Of a stretch of 64,000 nt of DNA, positions 58,443 to 64,000 are shown piece by piece. The notes beneath the pieces are model-generated. The model was given only the letters and a program-made list of their open reading frames with translations. It was not told the DNA's origin and searched no databases. Location of the stretch: contig OY783216.1 in assembly GCA_963678705.1 (NCBI GenBank), forward strand, positions 4,898,001-4,962,000. Reading direction: 5' to 3'. A program made the position numbers and the translations under genes. Position 1 is the stretch's first letter; each line of letters begins with the position of its first letter. This DNA is from Panorpa germanica. Taxonomy: Eukaryota > Arthropoda > Insecta > Mecoptera > Panorpidae.

Positions 58443-61400
58443 TCAGAATGTATGTGCATTCCGACAAACTCCACAACCCAGAGCAAATTCTTCACCAGTT
58501 TGTGGATGCTTAATATGCAATGGACATTCTTCTCCATCTAGTTGTCTCGCTTTTGGACCTAAATTAAAAATATTCAGTTTATTGTACAGTCACATAAATT
58601 AGTGGAATTGTCTTGAACATTTCTCATGCCATTACCTGCAGGACAACTTGGTAACTCTAAACGAGGTATATTTGTAACTCGTTGAAAATCGTCATGACAT
58701 GCGTTGCAAAAATGTGTTGTTCCGAAGCAGAAGAATACTGCAACTGAGCAACAGTATCTACATTTGTATTCTAAGAAATCGGCGCCATGTTTCGGACACA
58801 TTTGGGCTCGTGCTACATCACTGCAACCTCCGCATACTAATTCCCGAGGATCATAATTTTCTCCAACTTCTGCATCGCATCTCGCCTCTCCTCCATAATA
58901 AGCCTAAAAAGAGGAATAAATAAATATTATGAAAAACATATCAACAAAAATAAGTATACAATATTTATTATGGCACTTACCTTGTTACATTTAAAACACA
59001 CATAATAGGCGTATCTGTCCATAGCGTAAGTAGTTGGATCACCATGATATCGACCTCCTGGTGCAGTGATAGCATCAGTTTTCATTAGACCTTCGTACTC
59101 AAGGCGCATTAAAGCCTTCCGCTTGACGTCGTTGTAAAGTTCTCTCACTGGTGCCAGCAGATCGATTAGAGTAGGATGATCAATGTTACTCTGTAAAAAC
59201 AAAATCGATTTATTTAATATGTCCTGTTTGCAACATGAATGATCATACCATACGAGTAGTACCTTGCAGATTGGACATTGGGCAAATGAGAATGTTATTC
59301 TAGGACCTGCCCATTTCTTAAGCAATACACTTCTACAACAATGCGCGTGGAATACATGACCGCAGAACAGCTGAATAGCTGGAGCACAGGACAAAGCTTC
59401 CGTGAAGCAAATCATGCACATGTCGTCAGCATCCTGTGTCAACTTAGGTTGGTTATTCGTTAATTGCTCAGCTGTTTGCTCGACTGTGTAACTATCTTTC
59501 TTGTCGTCTAGAAGATAGCTTGGATTCTTCGTAAATTCCGATGATGTGTTCGATAAGGGTGCTTTCCAAAAGTTTGGTGGATTTTTATATAAATCAGATG
59601 TTGGTCTACTTCGTGTAAGATCTATATCCATTGGTTTTGAATCTTGTGATAGGTCCTTAATTTTAGGATTGGAGCATCCATGAAGACAAGGAAGACAAAT
59701 CTTTTCTCCTGCTAAACCTCCGCAAACGTGACCACAAGGATGGAGTTTTGAGCAAGCTGTTCTTCCATATTCCTATAAGTAAGCATTAATATTTTATTTT
59801 AAAATATATGTAAGATTTGTTACGTAAAAATATTTACAGTTTGTATAACTACTTATGCATGTGCTACTGCCGGAATTATTTAAAATAAACAAATTAAATT
59901 CAACTAAATTCACATTGAGATTATAGAAATTTACAATGGATATAATGGAATTTGAGATTTAACGATCCGGAATTCAATTTATAGCATAAAAGGGTGATAA
60001 ATGTAAATATAGCTTAAGAGATTAGCTGATGCTTAGTTTTTGTGCCTGTACCTGACACTCTGCATCGGCACAAACATTTCCAATAGCAAGAAGTCCTGTA
60101 TTACTGGTAGCCCCACAGAAACGACATGTCCCTGTATTACTACAAGCACTGCGGGCGCTCCGTCCTTCTCGGAATTCAACTAATGCTTTTAATGTAGCGC
60201 TGTCAGTCAAAGCTAAAAGCCAAAACAATTTTGTCCTTCCACAGCCCTCATGGAGGTCTACTTTAATTGCTTCCTCCTCCTCCTTGCACACAGTCCGCTG
60301 ATGCATGCGTGTTCTGCGATGTAGATGCAGGATTCGGTCACAATCGGCACATAGATTGCCACAAGTTGCGCATTGAATTATAGCACTAGTTTCACCATCG
60401 TCGTGATTACTGCATGTTGGCCGTGGAGGTGCTCCAGCGCCGTCATTATTAGACCATTGTCCAGAAGATAATCTAGAGATTTATTAGAAAAATAGCAATA
60501 TTAAAAGCATTGGAAATTAATAAAAATATAAACAATAATAATAATAACGGATTCTTTAAGTGTTTTAAAAAATTTAAATTCTAATGATAACAAATCAAAT
60601 AATGATATTTTGACATGCAAAATTAAGGAGCTGTATTTCAATACAATAAATAAGAATAATACCAAATTTATGGGGATACCAGGACATTGTGGAATAAGAA
60701 GAAACGAAATTGCGGATACATTGGCAAAGGAGTCAATAAATTTGGAAATTGAGATGAAAGAGAAATTACCTTCATATGAAATTTTTAATATAATCAAAAA
60801 ATTAAACTTCAAATTGAGAATCCAAGATTTCATTAACAAAAGTCAGTTAAAAGAAAGAGATTATTATATGTTACATCCAAATTTATGTAAGAAAATATGG
60901 TTCAGAAATGTGTCCCGCAAAATTCTATCAACTATAATCAGAATCAAAAGTAATCATTGTAAAACGACAGCTCACCTGTACAAAATTAATATTAAATCCG
61001 ACGATAGATGTCAATGTGGTGAAGGAGGAACTTTGGATCATATTATATTTGAATGCATAAATTATAGTTTAGAAAGATCAAAATTGAATAGTGAAATAAA
61101 AGATGTAATTAAAACTTTTCCTGTTAATACTAAATTTTTGTTAAGTGATAGAAATTTGTAGAACAGAATTATAAAATGTGAAATATGTAAAAAAATGTTT
61201 GATGGTGGCTATGACGAATAAAAGTCAAGGCAAATAAATAAATAATTCAATTTTCGTACCGTTCAACATGATCGCTATCTAGCACGCAAAGAGCAGCAAG
61301 CGCTAACCAGAGCGTTGGCGTTTGCAAACATTTTTGGGGTGTTCGGTAGCTTTCATCTAATCGTGTCAAATTAAGAATAGCTTCTGCTACAGCTCCTTTT

Positions 61401-64000
61401 GTCACTTGAGCCCACGTTTCTGATATCTTTCCCTATAAAAACAATGCCAAAATCAATAACAATAACAAATATTGTTTCAAAATCGTAATAATAAAAATAC
61501 ATACTGCTGCCATATCCTTCAAAAGTGCTATAATTCCCTCAGATTGTTTTCGAGCCATGCAACCGCTTAAGAACCACCTTTCTGATTGTTCTTTGTAAGC
61601 CACGTGCCTTATTGACGCGGCAAGACACGCGACGCTGGATCCTCTTGATTGAGCTTTTACTTGGACCATTAGAGTTTTGGATATACACGCAAAGAATACA
61701 TCCAAAATACCCATACTGAAACGAAAAAGAATTAGTAAATGTAAATAAACTAGATCTTATTCCCGTCGCAAGCGACGACTGTCTTTCATGTGTGAATTGG
61801 ATTTCATTTCAAATTTTAATTCCATTTTTAATTTGAAATATTTAACTCAATAACTTTTCATATAAATTTATTAAAAAAATATGTTTTCTCCAATTCTTTT
61901 TTTAAACTTGGTAAAAACCGCCCCCATGCCCCCAAATAAAATCTTTGAGTTTTGAATTTTATTTTTTTTAATAATATATTTCATTATTATGTATTCCAAA
62001 ATTTCAGTTTTCTCCAAAGTTTCCTACCGTGCCCCCTTTTCCAATTTTTCAATTTCTAATTTTCAAAAAATGTTAGCATTGAACACCGTAATACACATGC
62101 CAAATTTCAACTTTCTATCTTTAATGAATTAAATGTTATAGAGCAAAAAGTAAATTTTTTTTTATTTTTCCAAAATTACGTGTTTCCAGGAAATTCAGAT
62201 GAAAATCCGAAGACGCCAAAAGTCTTAGAATTTATTTCTCTGTGAAATAGACAATTTTCAGGAAAATGCGCGGAGCCGTTCCAACTTTCAGTTGGAACAT
62301 TATAATATAGGAAGTATATTAAAGTTAAAGCAAGTAAAGGAAGTGACCAGAAAGGCAAAGGTCATTTTAATTTACCTGTGCATGTCAAACGGCTCCGATA
62401 AATCCTTATTTGTGTGTGTCACAATACTGTAGTCTTTCGGTGGCAGCCGTGTAACTTGCAGTAGAGAACAAAGCGACGAAGGAGTAATCTCCGGGAGCAT
62501 CCTTCGCAACAAAGAGGTAACTTGTCTCTGTACTCTAGCACTTCCAGTGTGCAGCAAACTAAACAAGTCCCGCAACAGTCCACATTGATGAGAAAGGTAA
62601 GATCTTCCAACGCTACTTCCCGATAACGCCAGCACCATACTCAACATCTCAAAGCAATAAGTATCAGGAGCTTTTGTCAAAGATTCGGTGCTACTCTGCT
62701 GTTCGATTGTAGAGTTAGCATCACTTGGACTGCATAAAGAGTTCTCCCACTCATCATGAGCACGAATTGTTTCTTTGCGAATGGCTTGGACTATGTGGAC
62801 TATCACTTGCTTCTGAAGATGCGTTAGTTTACTTCTTGAAAACAATATCCCGACCATATGTTCCCTAAGATCTAACGACCCTGAATCACCAGGAGAATTA
62901 TCAGGTTCACGCTCACGATCTTGTGAGCAATTGATATTTTCTGGAGGTGCTTCCTTGAGAATTAATTTGCCAAATACTTGCGACGTAATTAGCCTGAATA
63001 CTTTCAGTGTTTCAGCTTCACAGTTTATATGTTGTATGTTGGTGGCGCTATGTTGTTTGATAGCACGGAACGATTTTCCGTTTAGATTGCCCAGCAACCG
63101 GATTTGTCTGATACGCAAAGAATTGTCAGGACCGTGAAGTTCTAATCGAAGAGCGGTATGAGATGAATCGGGAAGATAACAAACAAGCCAAGTTCCAGCG
63201 CGACCTTCAACATCAATAGCTTTTATAAGCTGCATTTCGATAAAATTATTGCCGCTATAAAAGCTTACTCCTGTTACTTTATTTCCGATATCCCGACTGT
63301 TATCAACATGCACACAAAGAATTCCAGGGTGACCACCAGAACAAACAAGGTCTAAAACTTTGGCTTTATTTCGATCTTCTTCTCCAGACTCCCAAAATGT
63401 TTCTGTGCTGGAGTCTGTTAAACTTCCAACCATAGCTTGGCGACTAGATGCTTTGATTTCTAAGACATGAGTAATATCTATGATTGATTCTACAGTACTA
63501 CTAAGACTATGGTTTCCTGATACATGGCTGTCGTACATTGATGTTTGCACTTCTTCATTAGTTTCCTCTTCTGAACGAGATAAGATTTTACTGATGTTAC
63601 CAAAAACGTGCGATCTATGGAGGAAGGCGTGATCACTTGGCATAAATTTGATACCCCAGCAACGAACAGCCATCATTTGTAATGGTGATCCGGAGGGTAA
63701 TGATAACGTTAAGTCTGCTACGCTTTGAAGGAAGCCGTGAAAACTTGCTGCCAAAGGAGAGCAAAGATCTCCGGAAAAGAATAAGTCGGTGAGGGGGTGT
63801 TCACAAAGATTGGCAGATTCCTAGAAAAATAAATGATTACAATATATAAGTATTTACTATTTTGTATTTGCATTTTGAGTATATGTGTTTAAAAAACGCA
63901 CATATCTGCCCGTTACTGTTTGAAGATTACTTACCGGATCATCTGGACGGTATTCTGGTCTGTTATCGTCGTCGTCTTCATGTTCTGGATGTATGGGATT
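58443..64000 (-). CDS. hiw: E3 ubiquitin ligase highwire / MYCBP2, last nine coding exons (5' part outside window)
   Basis: Exons in transcript order are 64000-63935 (partial), 63820-62376, 61715-61505, 61432-61260, 60472-60052, 59772-59263, 59190-58981, 58903-58636 and 58558-58443. All junctions are GT-AG and the frame stays open for 1139 residues to TGA. A DOC/APC10-like domain lies at about 130-266 of this part. A Cys/His zinc region ([11 protein letters not shown]) is in exon 5. The RING is CMICF to CPIC at 891-941. The C-terminal tandem-cysteine domain includes [17 protein letters not shown] and [10 protein letters not shown], then [11 protein letters not shown]. This is the RING-Cys-relay E3 family, which restrains synaptic growth and promotes axon degeneration by degrading DLK/Wallenda and NMNAT in flies and mammals. 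Introns are 72-116 nt except three. Two of those hold a LINE and a Helitron-like element. Confidence 0.95.
60487..61242 (+). mobile_element. LINE 3' fragment (copy L2) in a highwire intron, antisense to the gene
   Basis: The ORF 60610-61161 (183 codons) covers the end of an RNase H domain ([20 protein letters not shown]) and the downstream [16 protein letters not shown] zinc-knuckle-like motif. The 3' end is TTTGATGGTGGCTATGACGA, then AATAAAAGTCAAGG and an AAATAAATAAATAA tail. RNase H after the RT places it among I/R1-like or related RNase-H LINEs. It is 5'-truncated, as usual for retroposition. The open frame and similarity to copy L1 suggest a fairly recent insertion. Confidence 0.85.
61750..62312 (-). 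mobile_element. Helitron-like element, family G, copy 3, in a highwire intron
   Basis: On the minus strand it begins TCCTATATTATAATGTTCCA and ends with hairpin CGTCGCTTGCGACG, then GGAATAAGATCTAG before T. It fills most of the 660-nt intron between the exons at 62376 and 61715. Confidence 0.78.

Noticed and set aside
58699-58923. Plus-strand ORF over highwire exon 8
   Set aside because: Antisense shadow of the tandem-cysteine domain exon.
59191-59262. Reading highwire straight through 59191-59262 as coding
   Set aside because: The frame is open, but it has GT-AG ends in phase, and removing it restores the MYCBP2-type CPICK to DHPTL junction. Treated as a 72-nt intron.

Overview
The window is 64 kb of nuclear DNA from an insect. 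Small spliced introns of about 70-135 nt, two tRNA genes, an insect-type ecdysteroid-kinase-like gene, a Dorsocross-type T-box gene and the 3' end of highwire all point that way. The sequence is visibly AT-rich and dense in transposons. I cannot name the order; nothing seen distinguishes Coleoptera from other neopteran insects. A run of 200 N (15001-15200) marks an assembly gap.

Layout, left to right. An ANKMY2 orthologue (five exons, 1514-4358, +). Then about 8 kb of repeat-derived sequence with no gene. An ER-lumenal MZB1/pERp1-like gene (12651 to about 14419, +) whose last intron holds a transposon. The gap, flanked by a THAP-domain remnant. An EcKinase/CHK-like gene (21797-24034, +). A tRNA-Thr(UGU)/tRNA-Gly(GCC) pair near 25-25.6 kb. 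About 8 kb of nested transposons (27-34 kb). A long T-box gene of the Dorsocross/Tbx6 type (five coding exons, 35265-51837, +) with large, repeat-filled introns. A 2.6 kb palindrome with tandem-repeat arms. A single-exon HDHD3/Reg-2-like gene (57091-57864, +). Finally the last nine coding exons of highwire/MYCBP2 on the minus strand (58443 to beyond 64000).

The genes are unrelated in function and do not form a pathway: a zinc-finger adaptor, an ER saposin-fold protein, a small-molecule kinase, a developmental transcription factor, a HAD-fold protein and a RING E3 ligase. What unifies the window is its mobile-element load. Family A, a 0.6-0.67 kb element with 15-bp inverted ends, is present 14 times. 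There are several Helitron-like families ending in hairpin+CTAG, long-TIR foldback elements, and three fragments of one RNase-H-bearing LINE. One LINE copy is interrupted by three different elements. In highwire and the MZB1-like gene, subtracting the transposon leaves an intron of ordinary small size.

No CRISPR array, operon or prokaryotic feature is present. All family assignments come from reading motifs and splice-consistent translations by eye, without database searches.
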